Source: Ligustrum vulgare (lineage: Eukaryota > Streptophyta > Magnoliopsida > Lamiales > Oleaceae). Taken from it: a stretch of 64,000 bases of DNA. The translations under genes and the position numbers were made by a program. The stretch is from NCBI GenBank assembly GCA_963555705.1, contig OY743171.1, positions 22,567,352-22,631,351 on the forward strand, read 5' to 3'. Of the stretch, positions 11,986 through 24,927 are shown in pieces. Each line of letters begins with the position of its first letter. Within the stretch, counting starts at the first letter, position 1. The notes under the pieces are model-generated. The model was given only the letters and a program-made list of their open reading frames with translations. It did not search any database and had not been told where the DNA came from.

Positions 11986-14900
11986 TTAAGCATAAAAATG
12001 CTTTAGGAATTTTTCGTTGATAGGTCCAATTTGCAGTCCGTCTTTGTCAACTATCTTGTATACTCCATTTGTGAACACATGGGTAACAAGAAATGGACCA
12101 TCCCGTTTAGGCTGAAACTTGCCCCCAGTTTTTCTTGTGATTATGATTGGTCTGCGCACTGAAAGTACCATATCTCCTATTTGAAATGATCTTGGCCGCA
12201 CCCTTTTGTTGAAGGACTTTTCCATACGAGTTTGATAACATTTCAAGTGTATTTGTGCCTCTAATCTCTTCTCATCCAAAGCTTCTATTGTCAACCCTTC
12301 TTGAATAGCAATCCGCAATGATGGAATTTGACATTCTAAAGGCAGGACAGTTTCTACTCCATACACTAAAGCATAAGTGGTAGCTTGTGTCGGGGTCCGG
12401 TAAGTAGTGCGGTAAGCCCACAGGGCTTCTACAATTCTTTCATGTCAGTCCCTTTTTGATTTAGATACAACTTTCTTCAATAGGTTGCACAGGGTCTTGT
12501 TGAATGCCTCTGCAAGTCCATTGGCTGCTACATTATACATGGAGGAATTGTATTGTCTAAACCCAAATTTAGCACATAAATTAATTATGTGGCTATTGCA
12601 GAAAGGCTTTCCATTATCAGTGATGATGTGTCGAGGAACTCCATACCGGTAAATAATTTGAACACGAATGAAATCCGCAACATTTTCTTTCTTTACTTCC
12701 CTCAGCGGTACAGCTCCAGCCCACTTGGAGAAATAATCAGTTCTAGGAAGGATGTATGAATGTCCAGTTGAATATTTTAGAGTTATAGGTCCAATCACAT
12801 CAAGTCCCCAAGCATCGAAAGGCCACGAGGCTATCGTCAGGTGCAATGGTTCTGAAGCTGGTGGATGAAATTTGCATGGACTTGACAAGCTTCACATTTC
12901 CTTGCATAGTCCATAGAATCTTGAACCATGGTTGGCCAATAGTACCCCATTCTTTTTATCCGAAAATGGAACTTGGGCCCGGACTGATGAGCATCGCATA
13001 TTCCAGAATGAGCTTCTTCAAGGACATGTGATGTTTCCTCACTACTTAGGCATCGAATGAAAACTCCATCAAATGAACGTCGATAGAGTCTGCTCTTGTA
13101 GAATATGAAGCGAGAAGCACGCCTTCGGACTTCAGTCCTACGACGAGGATTGTCTGGTAACTTCTGATGTTGAAGATAATCAATTATTGGTTGCCTCCAA
13201 TTAACTTTTTCTTCACCAAAAACTTCAACACTATTGTTTTCTTGCAGATTCTCTGGTAATAGTGGTGGAATAACCCATTTTTGAACAATTGACACCTGGT
13301 GGATAGATTCTTCATCTGATCTGGCTAGAACAGCAACTAAATTGGCTAATGAATCGGCTTCTTTGTTTTCATTTCTTAGAACAAATTTGATTTTTATTGA
13401 TTCAAACTGCTTCAAAAGTGTTGACGCAAAATCATGATATAGCTTTAGATCCAAATTTCTGACTTCATATTCAGACAGCAGCTGGTTGATTATCAACATA
13501 GAATCTCCAAAGACTTCTAATTGATTAATTCCCATGTCCAATGCAGTCTCCAAACCAATAATGAGAGCTTGATATTCTGCCATGTTATTGGAACAATTTT
13601 CTGTCAAAACAAATGCGTATGGCATAACTTGATCATGGGGAGTGCAAAATACGACTCCTGCTCCAACACTGTACTCTCGAGCTGCCCTGTCAAAGAATAG
13701 CCTCCATGAAGGTACAACTTCAGTGTAAAAGACTTCTTCATCTCGAAGGTCTTCAGAGAGTTCCCATTCTGCTGGAATTGGATGATCAGCGAGAAAGTCT
13801 GCTAATGCTTGTCCTTTAACAGCCTTTTAAGGAATAAAGTTGATATCGAACTCCTACAATAGAAGTGCCCATTTCCTATCCTCCCAGAAAGAATAGGCCT
13901 TGACATTGTGTACTTTAATGGATCCACCTTTGAGACTAGATTGATTTTGTGTGCTAACATATAATGCCTCAATTTCTTAGTTGCAAATATCAATGCCAAA
14001 CACATCTTCTCAATTGGTGAGTACTTCAGTTCAGCACCTACTAATGTCCGACTCAAGTAATAGAGCGCATTCTCCTTTCCTTCATCGTTGTTTTGGACAA
14101 GAAGAGCACCTAGAGAATATTCTTGCGCTGCAACGTAGAGAGTCAATGGCTTTCCAGGAGTTGGAGTTGTAAGCACTGGTGGGTGAGATAGATATTTATT
14201 AATACTTTGAAAAGCATCATGACATGCATCTTTCCATTCAAATGGTACATCTTTCTTTACCAACCTGTTGAATGGGTGACAACGACCAGCAAGATTAGAA
14301 ATAAATCTTCGAATATATGCTAACCTTCCTTGAAGACTTTTTAGTTCATGTAAATTGCTGGGCTCACGCATGTTAATTATGGCATCAATTTTTGATTGGT
14401 CTATCTCAATGCCGCGATGTCGGACTATGAAGCCAAGAAAATTTCCAGAAGTGACCCCAAATGCACACTTTAATGGATTTATTTTCAACTGATAGCGCCG
14501 GAGTCTCTTGAAAACATCTTGTAAGTCTTGTAGATGATCGTCTCGTCTTTTCGTCTTGACAACAAGGTCATCCACATAAAATTCAAAATTCTCATGCATC
14601 ATGTCATCAAAAACCTTTTGCATTTCCCGTTGATAAGTTGCCCCGTCATTTTTCAATCCAAAAGGCATGACCTTATAATAGTATATCCCCTTAGGTGTGC
14701 GGAATGCTGTAAGCTCTTCATCTTTCGGATTCATCCGGATTTGATTGTACCTAGAAGATCCATCCATGAAAGAAAGAACCTCGTATCCAGTTGTTGCATC
14801 CACCATTAACTCTGTTATTGGAAGTGGAAAATCATCTTTAGGACAAGCTTGATTTAGGTCTCGAAAGTCAACACAAACTCGTAACTGTCCATTATTCTTT

Positions 14901-17776
14901 CTGACAGGAACAATGTTAGCAATCCAAGTCGGATACTTGACTTCACGTATGAACCCAGCTTCAATGAGTTTGTTGATTTCTACTTCAATTTGGGGAATCA
15001 ATTCTGGCCGAAATCTTCTCCGAGGTTGCATGATAGGACGAACTCCATGCTTTACTGCAAGATGATGCACAGCAACTTTAGGATCCAGCCCTGGTATTTC
15101 TTTGTAGGACCATGCAAACACATCCTTGTATTCTTGTAGCATGTTGAAATACTCAGATTCTTCTTTTGGACTCAGAAGGGCACTGACATAGATTGGCCTC
15201 GGCTCCTCTTCTGTTCCCAAGTTCAACTGTTTCACATCGTCCACAGTAGCTTGCCCCCCTTCTTCAAATGTTGGTGGAGCTGGTTCAGGTTCATCTGACG
15301 TGTTTAAGTCTTCAACTTGAGATTCTGGGTTACCAACTTCTTCAAAAGCAATGTGGTATATTGATACTTTTTCTTCATTTCCGTCATCCTTTTGAAGCTT
15401 GGAAGTCTTTCTAGTTCTGTGCCTTCTTCTGGAACGTTGAGTCTTTAAACTCATATCAGAATTCTTAACTCCAAGTCGAGAGAAGGCAGATTGTCTTTGA
15501 GACGATTCTATAGAAGTCCGAGCTTTTTCATCAACTTGAGCAGATATGGGGTCATTGCTGCTTAACCTTTGGAAGACTGAGACTTTGTCTTTTGATTCAG
15601 TGGTTGTTGAAGATTCTCCCTTTAGCCTGTCGAATACCAAAACTCTAACGTTTTCACATTGAATTCGATCAAATATAGAAGGTCTCGACTCTTCGGGTTT
15701 TTCTTCAGGAATCTCACATATTTGAATCATGATTGGGTTTGATGAGACCTTCTTAACTTTAATCTGTTTCAGTTGATTTGAATTATATCCCAAGCCATAT
15801 TTTGGTTGTGATATGATTGATCCATCCAAACCTGATGGGACACGTCCACCTGCAAGTACTGCGTCAAGATCACCTAATTTTTGAGGTTCTCCTCTTCCAA
15901 ACCCAGCATTTTCAAACAGTTTATTGGCTCCCGAATTGTAACATCCCTTGAAAGTTCTCTTCATTTCATCAACCCCTTTTGCATGTGTCAAGTTCTGTTC
16001 AGGTGAATCAGATATACGGAGTCTTGTTATACTTGGAATAGATGTTGAAGCTTCACCAACCTTTGTAACTTTCATAAGTTGATGTGGAATAGCTAGTTTT
16101 GTGATATTAGGTATCGGAAAAGTCAATTCTTTCCTCGATAACTCAACACTTTTTGAAGTTTCCTGAGGCTGTTTACCTGTAGAAGACCTTTCACAAGTAA
16201 GTTTTGATTTGCCTGTCATAAGTTGATGTGGTGGAACTACAACTTTCTGATTAACACTTTCCATTTCAAACCCCGCTGTAGATAACCCTATCATATGCAA
16301 TTCTTCATCTTCAAGGTAAAACTTGGCGTCTGGGAAGTAAGCTTCTTCTTTCAGGAAGGGCTTGGTCTCAGCTACCACGCATTTGACTTCTCCATCTCGG
16401 CTGTACTTAAAACATTGATGCCAAGTTGAGGGGTACCCCTCCTGTTTCATGCAGCCAAACACGTCCAAGAAGCAATTCATAAGATGTTTGGAATCAATGA
16501 CATGGAAGAGAGCTGTAGAAACTAGGTCTGCAATTTGTAGCTTCAAGCGTATCATACCAATGGCTCCTTGACCTTTCTGATTGAATCCCTGAATCATGAT
16601 GTTGCTTTTGGACAGATCTCCAATCTTTATTCCAGTTTTCTTCATAGTATTGATTGGCATAATGTTCACAGCTGAACCACAATCAATCATTATCCGATGT
16701 ATTTTGCACTCCCGGATATAACCACAGACATATAGAGGCATGTTATGCAAACGAGATCTCAGCTGTAAGTCATCGTCATTGAATGTGATGGTGGCCATAC
16801 AGTCTTGGTAAGTTGTAGAAGTAATTGGTTCCAACACTTTCCCTTGATAAGCTTTTGGATCAATCAATGTCGTGATCAAAGCCATCCTATCATCAAAAGG
16901 TAGATCTAGAGCCTCAGACAAACTTTTGTTTGAAGAGATATTATTGAGACGTGATATAACTTTCTTCGTCTTCGAACTCTCTCCTGCAACATTTTTTGAT
17001 TTACTTTCTCCATCCAGACCGATGACGTTAGAAGTGAAACATTCTTTGTCAAAGAAATCCTGAGGAAAATACTCTCCCAAATTTATGGGACTAGGAGCTG
17101 AACTTGTCTTAGCTTTGGACTTCTTCTTGGTGTTTCTTGGCCTCCTTCTTAGCCTTGATTGTTCATCACGTATGTCAGGACTTGGTGGTTGTTGAACTGT
17201 TCGGTGTCGTCTTTTCACGAGAGTCCATGGCATATCACTTTCTTCTGAAGGTGTTTCTTCAATAGGGGAAATTTCCATACTCAATGCCCCCAGTGTTGGT
17301 CCTACAAGAGATATCAAAGATGGTATTTTACCTGTTTTGTTGGGCGTGTGATATTTCTCCTTCTTGCTTATGAATGTGGACCAAACATCACCAATTTCAT
17401 CTTCAGATTCCGAATCGGAATCCCAAACATCCAAGGCATCTGTCATGATTTCATAAAATGTTGGACGGTTGGGAGCATGTGGTTTATCCATTTCTGGATA
17501 TATGTATGTGATGGTGACTTCTCCGTCTACCTCGAACTCTACTGGAATAGCTCCTTTTAGAAGTTGAGGTCCAAACTCCGTTACCCCATGCGAGAGTTTG
17601 TCCATATCATATGCAATAGGGGCAAACTGCTCTTTATTTGCAACATGGATTGGATCAAATGACCCAAAGGAAATCATCGAACAAGCAGCTGTTGGATTTT
17701 CACCAGTTTCGAGTTTGATCTTATTTTCTTTGTCCAAGCGAACAATAAGATCTTTCAACACGAAACATCTCTCCAC
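11986..17776 (-). pseudogene. pol: pol of the Tat-like gypsy element (PR-RT-RH-aRNH-IN), broken
   Basis: An open frame of 1324 codons (17776 to 13802) holds an aspartic protease whose active-site triplet reads D365-C-G instead of DSG/DTG. It then holds a reverse transcriptase with intact YVDD (14567-14578) and a first RNase H. A frameshift near 13850 leads to a second RNase H with NNMAEYQALIIGLE and FGDSMLIINQL (13625 leftward), the archaeal-like type found in Tat elements. An HHCC zinc-binding segment follows (about 12870-13060). A second frameshift near 12860 leads to the integrase core with GLDVIGP, ITDNGK and NGLAEAFNKTL. A break near 12370-12445 precedes the C-terminal GDMVL...GPFLV segment. 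At least three lesions make it non-functional. Confidence 0.9.
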
Positions 17777-17787
17777 CGGATGACTGA

Positions 17788-19374
17788 TTATTCTGTGGAA
17801 CCTGCAGTACTTAGGATGATCAACTTGACTAGCCTCTTCGATGTTGGAAGTTCGATTATTCGTTGTTCAAGGAGTTGATCTAAAATTCCAGAAACTTCGG
17901 AGTCTGAGAATGGATACTCCTTTTCTTCAAGTTCTTTCAAACTTAGAATACCTTTCTTTTGTGCTTGTGCCTTGTTAGGCCTAAACTCCTGCTTTGGCTT
18001 CGGATTTGGATTTGGATTTGAACTTGATTTCTGAAAAGTGATTTTTGCAGGAGCGATAGATATGGCCAGAGATCCTTTCAACTTACCTGGCTTACTGTCC
18101 TTTTTTACTTCCTTCTTGGGATCTTTTTTGTCACGCGGGTCGCTTGGCAAGTAACTTCCATGCCTTGTAATTTGAATTTCTAGATCATGAGCACGTGTGG
18201 TATACTCTTCAAAAGAGTGAGGCATATTTTCTTGGAGATTATAAAGGAGTCCCCATTGCATGCCTTGCACACACATGTCAATAGAGGATGCTTAGCTGAT
18301 ACGTTCCTTGCAATTAAGGACGAGATTCTCCAGCGTTCAATGTATTCAACAACTGGTTCCTCCTTATTTTGCTTAGTTCTGGAAAGTTCTGGAAGGCTGA
18401 CTGTCCGTCTGGTGCTATAGAAGCGTGTGAGAAACTCACGTTCGAGCTGATCCCAACTGTCAATTGACCCAGCTGTCAAGTCTGTATACCATTCAAATGC
18501 AACACCTTTGAGGGAGCGTACAAACTGCTTTACCATGGTATAATTGTATGTGCCAGCATTGTTACACGTTTCAACGAAATGAGCTACAGCATACATGTTG
18601 TTTCGGGTTGCCCTTTCCATCAAAATACTGAAATTTCGGTGGTTGGTAGCCAAGAGGCATTCTCATCTCGTCGATTCGACGACTATATGGTTTGGCATAA
18701 ATCAATGAAGATTGCGGCGAGCCACCGTATTGAGCACGGATGGTGTCAGTGATCATATGTTGAAGTTGTTGGACGGAAAAAGAGCCAACAGAGAGTTGAG
18801 TGGTGTCACGAAACACATTTTGCATAACAGTACGGTCATGCATATCTTGCTTCTACTGGTACTCTTGGATTTCAGGATCTTTAACTTTGGAAGAGCTTGC
18901 ATTTTATGGGTTGTCTTTTTTCAAAGGACTTTGCAACTCCAGTCGATGCGTGAGAGCGGCGATTTGTGCATCTTTTTCCTCCAAAGACTTTGTCAACTTT
19001 TCAATGGAGACTGCCATTTGTTGAACTCGATCATCAGTGTCTGGTGACATTTCTGTTACCATCACTGGCTCGATTGATTCTTCAGAAGCGGTATAGTCTC
19101 CCCATTTTCGCGGGGAAGTAGCATGAGTTGATCCAGACACAGACCTGCCACTGGAGATAGAACCAGAATAAGGACTTCTCACCAAGTTCTTTTCTGACGA
19201 ACGAGAGCCCTGCTTCTTGAAAGAAATTTTCATTTTGCCCTTTTTGGAGAACTTCCTTAATGGTGTAACCAGTTGAGTTTTCCCAGATTTTGTTTGGGCT
19301 CTGGTCACATGGAAAAGTTCAGCAAGTGTTTCTTCAAGATGGGTCACAGTTTGCTTCGCTTTTTCTCTTGCCAT
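17788..19374 (-). pseudogene. gag: gag of the Tat-like gypsy element, broken
   Basis: The best start is the ATG at 19374 (MAREKAKQTV); an upstream ATG at 19452 lies over the primer-binding site. The N-terminal part has Ser/Lys-rich and coiled-coil stretches. Two in-frame stops (about 18850-18906) precede IRAQYGG...LGYQPPKFQYFDG. Frameshifts near 18600 and 18270 separate this from the retrotransposon gag core VRSLKGVAFEWY, WDQLEREFLTRFY, ELSRTKQNKEEPVVEYIERW, and from a Lys/Pro-rich C-terminal part. No CCHC knuckle is evident. The family is clear; the protein would be non-functional. Confidence 0.85.
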
Positions 19375-19433
19375 GTCTGATGTATTTGTTGAAACTTGAA
19401 AGTTTAGCAAAACGGAATATGAGAGGCAAGAGA

Positions 19434-19452
19434 GTCCCACCGGGCGTGCCAA
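19434..19452 (-). promoter_or_regulatory. Primer-binding site of the Tat-like element
   Basis: On the minus strand, just inside the 5' LTR, the sequence TTGGCACGCCCGGTGGGAC follows a short TATTTC spacer. Position and form fit a tRNA primer site of Tat-type elements. I could not assign the tRNA. Confidence 0.65.
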
Positions 19453-19458
19453 GAAATA

Positions 19459-20098
19459 TGTACGACGAATTTCGAAGTATTATTAAAAATAATGAAATTT
19501 TTACAAATTGAATTTGAGAAAATACAAGTGGACAGCTCTTGTAAATGCAAAAATTGCAAAATCCTCTGATAAACGATCTGCGTGTTTGAAGACAATGGGC
19601 CACGTGGCTTGATTGTTGGACTTCTGAATTTGCTGGAAAACCTGATTTGTTGAGAGATTGCTTGTTTGTCACTTGGAACTTGATGCTTGGATTTGAACTT
19701 TGGATTTGCACTTCGGATTAGACTTACTTTGATTTGAAGAAGGCTTTGATCTTCTTGAATTTTGGACTTGACTTGAAGTTTGAGAGAATTTTTTTTATTC
19801 TCTACCTGTAATTCTCTTTTCTTGCTTTTCTTTTCTTTTCTCCTTCCTCTTTCTTTTTTTTTTTTCTTTTTTTTTCATGGACCAATGGTCCTATTTATAG
19901 AGAAAAATTGTAACCGCCTTTATTATTTAAATATTTAAAAAAATAAAATGGTTAGGTTTTTTTTTTAAAAGTAGGATGGGCCTCATCCATGGGCTTCTTT
20001 TAGGTGGGCTTTACTAGAGTTTATTAAATGGACTTAAGTGGATTAAAACAAAATTAAATTGATCCAATCCAATTTATTATTATTTTTTTATGTCTACA
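19459..20098 (-). repeat. 5' LTR of the Tat-like gypsy element
   Basis: 640-bp partner of the LTR at 6807-7450, same TGTACGACG start and GTCTACA end, followed by target duplication ATCAT (20099-20103). It would drive gag-pol leftwards. Confidence 0.93.
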
Positions 20099-20103
20099 AT
20101 CAT

Positions 20104-21589
20104 ATTTCGATCAATTCATTTGTCATTTTAAAATTAATTTTTGGAACACCATTTTTCAACCAACATTCTATTAATAAAATAATCTAAATAGAAATTCAAA
20201 AAAAAATATACTTTTTAACAACTCATTCTCCCAAAAATTTACTATTACAAACTACAATTTGAAATAATGAGATTCAAACAGGGACTTAAGTACACATTCT
20301 CAAAAAAATCACTATTATAAAACTCACTTTATAGATAATGAGGGCTCAAACAATAACTAAATATATTCACAACAGAATTTAAAAAAAAAAAACACTTTCA
20401 TAAACAGGTATTTGCCCATTTTCCCGCCTAAAACATATTTCCCGAAATGGTAAGCAATATTAATTGACTATTTAATATTCATTTTGGACAAGATTCAGAT
20501 TTAAAATAATCAAATTAAATGTATATTCTTAAATAGACGTGTTTTGCAAGTCTTGAAGTTTCTTAGTATGTCTTCTCCTCTTGAAAATCAATTACATTTT
20601 TTTTTTAAAAATTCGTATCAAAAGGACTCTTTCAATATCACATAAATATTTAAAAAAAAAAAATAGAAAATGAAATAGGATGAAATAGGAGCATTCATCA
20701 ATCTTTTTTCTTTTCCTTTTCGTTTTAATAAAACTTTGGGTAAATCACAAATATATCTATGTTTTACTTATTACAAATTCTATTAAGGTGCAGTTTTGTT
20801 TTCCCATTTTAAGCTTTAAATAAATTTAAATTACAATAATTAAAGTTAAGATACGTGTAATTGTACATGCTAATATGAGAAAATTTCATCAAGGCCCATT
20901 CCGAAATCTTTTGGGCAAACTATGTTCAGTCCATAAGAGAATGATTTTTGGGCTTGGCCCGTCTTGCATCTACGTTCTCCGACCTACGGGCTACATGTGA
21001 TGTCACCCAGGTGAAAATTATTAAGGTCGGTAAAATATTGACCTCAATAAGTCATGGACCTATGGGAGCTCTATTGAGGTCGGCAATTAACTAACTCAAC
21101 GCAAGTGGATTGCCTAGGGCAGCATGATACAGAGAGTTGCCAACAACACGGCACCTATTGTGTAGAATGGCAGGGAATATTGTCACAATTGACCTACCAT
21201 CACATGACTTTTCACTTAAACAACAAGTTATCAAAGTCATATTTATAGATTACTATGTAAATCTTTTATTTTATTCATTTAGTTACGATAAATATTTTTT
21301 TATAAATAGAAAGAGTTTATATCATTGTAACACATGCCAAAATTGAGGCAAAAATGTTGCTACAATACTCCCAAAAAATAACAAATTATCTCCCGTTTCA
21401 TTATCTTTAAATACTTGTCCAATAAAACCAAAAATACCATTCTAAGTTTATAAGAAAATTGTTACGTGTCAACGACAATTCTTTACGTCGACATTACATT
21501 TTGTTGTAATTAATTCTCTTCCTTAGTTTCCCATTTTTAATTAAATATTCAATTCATATATTAACATATAAATTCGATATATGATATAT
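20104..21589. other. AT-rich spacer without recognised genes
   Basis: No coding sequence or convincing repeat. A GC-richer patch at about 20890-21130, with GGGCTTGGCCCGTCTTGC and a CTCCGACCTACGG motif, resembles decayed retroelement LTR sequence, but I cannot assign it. Confidence 0.4.
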
Positions 21590-21631
21590 ATGAGTAACAA
21601 ATGATCGTGTATCGCACAGGTGTCATCCTAG
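21590..21631 (+). mobile_element. Decayed Helitron 3' end
   Basis: GATCGTGTATCGCACAGGTG followed by TCATCCTAG and a T matches the plant Helitron 3' pattern: a short GC hairpin about 12 nt before CTAG, inserted before T. The hairpin is degraded to a few base pairs and I could not locate the 5' TC end, so only the terminus is called. Confidence 0.4.
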
Positions 21632-22213
21632 TATATTAATCTAGGAGTTAGGAAAAATATGAATTTGGGGAGGGCCTACGTGTATCAGTTTAGTTAATAT
21701 TTTATTGAAACTCATTTTCTAAGGGACTGCGTGAATATAAAAAACAAACACATACATTAATAAAAATATATAATAAAATCTATGAGAATTCCACTCCACT
21801 TGTAATTTATAGTCTCAAACTAAAGTCATAAAACTCATTGTGGTGTCATTTTCACTTATTTTTTGTAGTCTATATAAATTCACTCGAGAAACTTGACAGA
21901 AACAATCTTAAACAGAAACATGTCATGATTATTTGAAGCGTAAAAATCCTTAAATTAAGAAAATCTACTTATTAGGGGGGAAAAAAAAAGGTATCATCAT
22001 CCAAAAATATGATGAATTCTACGAAAATAGCATTGTCGGGACAAAATTACAAAAGGCTTATTACCTCTATAAAAATTTTACTGGGAAATTGACGAAAGTA
22101 GCGTTGTCATATGCACGAAATTCTGATTTTCTCGTTTTCCTATTAATTAAAAAACAATTGTATTCTTTTCAAAGTTCAACTTCAATCAAGGACAAATAGT
22201 AACAATAAAATAT

Positions 22214-22588
22214 TAGTGTTTAAAAAATCGAAAATCGGTTCGAATCGAAAAAGACAAGAGGTCAAAGGTCAAAATGTTCGATTGGGTCGAACCGGTTTTA
22301 ATTAATAAACTAAAAATTATTTTAAAAATCACAAATTTTCTTAAAAAATTTTTTTACAAATAAACCAATTTTTTCTTATTTAAAAATAAAATCTTACACA
22401 AAAATAGTTTAAAACAATCAAAAGTAGCTTAAAATAACAACAAAAAAAAAGGTCAAAACCGAGTTTCAAAACCCAGCCAGGTCGACTGGTTACCTGTTAA
22501 ACGGAGAAAAATCGGGTTTTTAATGCCCTGTTTTTTAAGAGGACTGGACCGGTTTTCCGATCGATCCAGTCTGATTTTCTAAACAACG
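22214..22588. mobile_element. hAT MITE, copy 1
   Basis: 375 bp, beginning TAGTGTTTAAAAAATCG and ending TGATTTTCTAAACAACG. It is the same family as the copy at 30032-30396, with GGTTCGA...GGTCGAACCGG and ACCGGTTTTCC blocks near the ends. The target repeat is degraded (TAAAATAT / TAAAAGAA). No coding sequence. Confidence 0.7.
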
Positions 22589-22965
22589 TAAAAGAAAACA
22601 AAATCAAGGACATGGTTGGTAAAACAAAAAACTTATAAGGATAAAATTGTCCATCAAATAATTCTCATCAACCCTGGACACTTTATTTTGTCATAAAAAT
22701 TTTGACCCTTGAAGAGGTATTCATGTGTATACATGTAATAACATGTGAGTTGATGAATCATTTGGCCTCACCCGTTACATGTGATTTGACATTAACTTTT
22801 ATTTCTTTGTAACCGAACCCATATTTTATGCTCCTCAAATATCAATTCCTCATCCATATTTTATCCTTCTTTTTTGTCTCTTGAATGCTTCCAAGTTCCA
22901 TACACAAACCAGTTTCATTCCAATAGACTAGGGCTCCATTTTCATTCCGATATCGGCTTTTCACA

Positions 22966-23322
22966 ATGGAAACGAGCACGAATGAGAAGATTATACGGAG
23001 GAGTACCCGTAAGAAGTCCCCAATCCGGTTGCAAAAGCATGCACCAGCTGCACTTGAGCTGGATCTGGATGGAATCACGAACAAAGTAAAGATTGATTCG
23101 AGTCGAGCAGTGATTCCTCTATTGTCTCCACTAATAGTTTCTCCGCCACGTCTAGTTGAGGGAAAGGAAAGAGAGTTGGCCTCTGGTGAAAATGATGAAC
23201 AAGGTAGCAATGAGGGACAGGATGATCCTTGGCAAAATCATGCAGTTGGTGCAATGGCAGAACCTTCAACATTGCACACTTTATTCCAATTCCAATGTGC
23301 ACTTGTAAATCACTTTCACTGA
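22966..23322 (+). CDS. Small plant-type protein, unrecognised, probably first exon
   Basis: 118-codon frame from the ATG at 22966. The N-terminus is basic (RRSTRKKSPIRLQKHAP), followed by SSRAVIPLLSPLIVSPP, an acidic Gly/Asp/Glu linker, and DPWQNHAVGAMAEPSTLHTL. The residue mix and CG content stand out from the AT-rich surroundings. It resembles, from memory and without certainty, a family of small uncharacterised plant proteins with conserved SPIRLQ and IPLLSPL motifs. GT sites near 23308 could be donors, so the frame may continue past an intron. The copia insertion at 23644 lies only 320 bp downstream. It could be a gene, a gene fragment or a chance frame. Confidence 0.45.
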   Translation: METSTNEKIIRRSTRKKSPIRLQKHAPAALELDLDGITNKVKIDSSRAVIPLLSPLIVSPPRLVEGKERELASGENDEQGSNEGQDDPWQNHAVGAMAEPSTLHTLFQFQCALVNHFH

Positions 23323-23643
23323 CTCTTTTTCATTAATAAACGTCTAATGAATGGTTTGTATGTTTTAGGTCTATTTTTGCCTCGAATATATATAGCTAGT
23401 ATGTTGAAGAATACTAAGGAAAGATATAAATATGATTATATCTTTATCTAGTGTGTTTGATTTTAGTTAAAATGAGTTTTTTTTTTTTAAATGAATAGTT
23501 ATTTTTAAGAGAATGAATGGTTGAAATTTGATTAAAAAGTTAAATATTGTGGATTTGACTTTTAATGGATGGTTGAGATTGAGTAATGTAGAAAAATGAA
23601 AAAAATTTAATGAAACTCAAACGGGGGCCGAAACATCTGTTAT

Positions 23644-24261
23644 TGTAAAGTCATTTGGCCCAAACTGCTGGCTTAGCCCAGTTCTATTCCCAAAACAAAT
23701 CAGAACTTGGGCCTCCTAATTTTGATCCAATGCTGAGCCCACTTCACTTCTTAACCCGGAGCATTAGACGTGTTTTTCTTCAAGTCACGCTTTTATCCAT
23801 TAAATTGAATCTGTTACAACCATTTGATCAAACCACTTGGAACCGTTCAGGCCGTTGGATCACCTTGTTTTATACGCCAGATGATAAGGCCTAACGGAGT
23901 CCAGATGCATCCATTCTGATTGAATCGTTTTCATCCTTGTTCTGAACTCTCTCAAAAATTCTCTCTCATCGCCTCCTTTGATCTAGGCGATTCACTTCTC
24001 TCTCGCTTGTTCTTCAGTAGAAATTTGTTGTATTCTTCTGAAATTGTTTAGAGAAGTTTATGTGTTCTTGTAAACATAATTTGTTACTGTGTTTTGAGGT
24101 TTTCGTTGAGGAGTTTTTACGCAGTTCGCGTTTTTTGTTATCTTTAGGGTTTCTGTAAATCTTTTGAATATTTCTTAAACGTTTATACAATTTTTGTAAA
24201 GCTTTGTGAATCAATATATTTCTCAGTTTTCTTGTGTTGTTTTACACTTGATTTCTCCACA
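23644..24261 (+). repeat. 5' LTR of the copia element
   Basis: 618 bp, begins TGTAAAGTC and ends CTCCACA. It ends immediately before the primer-binding site. Confidence 0.95.
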
Positions 24262-24262
24262 G

Positions 24263-24275
24263 TGGTATCAGAGCC
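24263..24275 (+). promoter_or_regulatory. Primer-binding site, initiator Met-tRNA type
   Basis: TGGTATCAGAGCC, complementary to the 3' end of plant initiator methionine tRNA, one base after the 5' LTR. Confidence 0.93.
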
Positions 24276-24927
24276 TTAGGGTTTCTGATACGGGGAAAAT
24301 TTTTGGGGATTTTTCCGTTTGGGTTTCTGGGATCTTTGTTCTTTTTTTGAAACTTCAAAAATTTTGTGGAAAAAAAAACCAGATCTTAAGAACTCAGGGT
24401 TGATTTTCTGAAACCTTTGAGTTTTTGGTGTGGATCTGCATATTTGGTTACGGATCCTGTGATAACTTGACATCTTGGTACTTGATCGTGAAAGATCTGT
24501 AGCCAAATCTAACTTTGCTTGGAAATTTCAAAAAGAAATTCTGAAAAACGCAGCAATCATGTGATATCTTGAAATTCTTTAGGATTTTTTCATTAATCTC
24601 CTTTACCTTTCTTTCTTTTTCCCTCCGTTGAAGCCCCCTTGGACCATTTTACTCACCTTTGTCTAGGATTCCTTTTGAGAATCCGGGAATCTGAGGGAGT
24701 TCTTGGCCGACCCAAGTTGGGTTGAGGGAAAGAAAGTCATTTGTTCTGATTCTTGCACATAATTGTTGATTTTTATACATAGTATCTGTTACTACTGTAT
24801 AATTTGTTATCTGCAGTTTGAATCTTCTGTGTCTTGTCTTGTATATTGCACAATTTGAAATTTGTAAAACCCTGTTTTACACTTGATTACATAATTTGCT
24901 CACTTTGTATAGTTCCTGCTCTTAATT

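Larger units (their letters stand above)
6807..20098 (-). mobile_element. 13.3-kb Ty3/gypsy element, Tat-like, carrying an antisense PMD gene
   Basis: Two LTRs (6807-7450 and 19459-20098) start TGTACGACG and end GTCTACA. They are flanked by the identical 5-bp repeat ATCAT (6802-6806 and 20099-20103). In element orientation, right to left, the order is 5' LTR, PBS-like site, gag, protease, reverse transcriptase, RNase H, a second archaeal-like RNase H, integrase, a long 3' region with 76-bp tandem repeats, polypurine tract and 3' LTR. The second RNase H and the long, repeat-bearing 3' region point to the Tat lineage. The 3' region also holds a gene on the opposite strand with a plant mobile domain. 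By eye the LTRs differ at roughly 20-25 of 640 sites (about 3-4%), an insertion of probably a few million years or less. gag, pol and the PMD gene all carry stops or frameshifts. Confidence 0.92.

Noticed and set aside
24263..24275. tRNA gene signal
   Set aside because: It is only the reverse-transcription primer site of a copia element, without tRNA structure.
24014..24403. Small ORFs in the copia LTR and leader
   Set aside because: The first is repeated in both LTRs (also 29513-29713) and shows no protein family; non-coding LTR sequence explains it.
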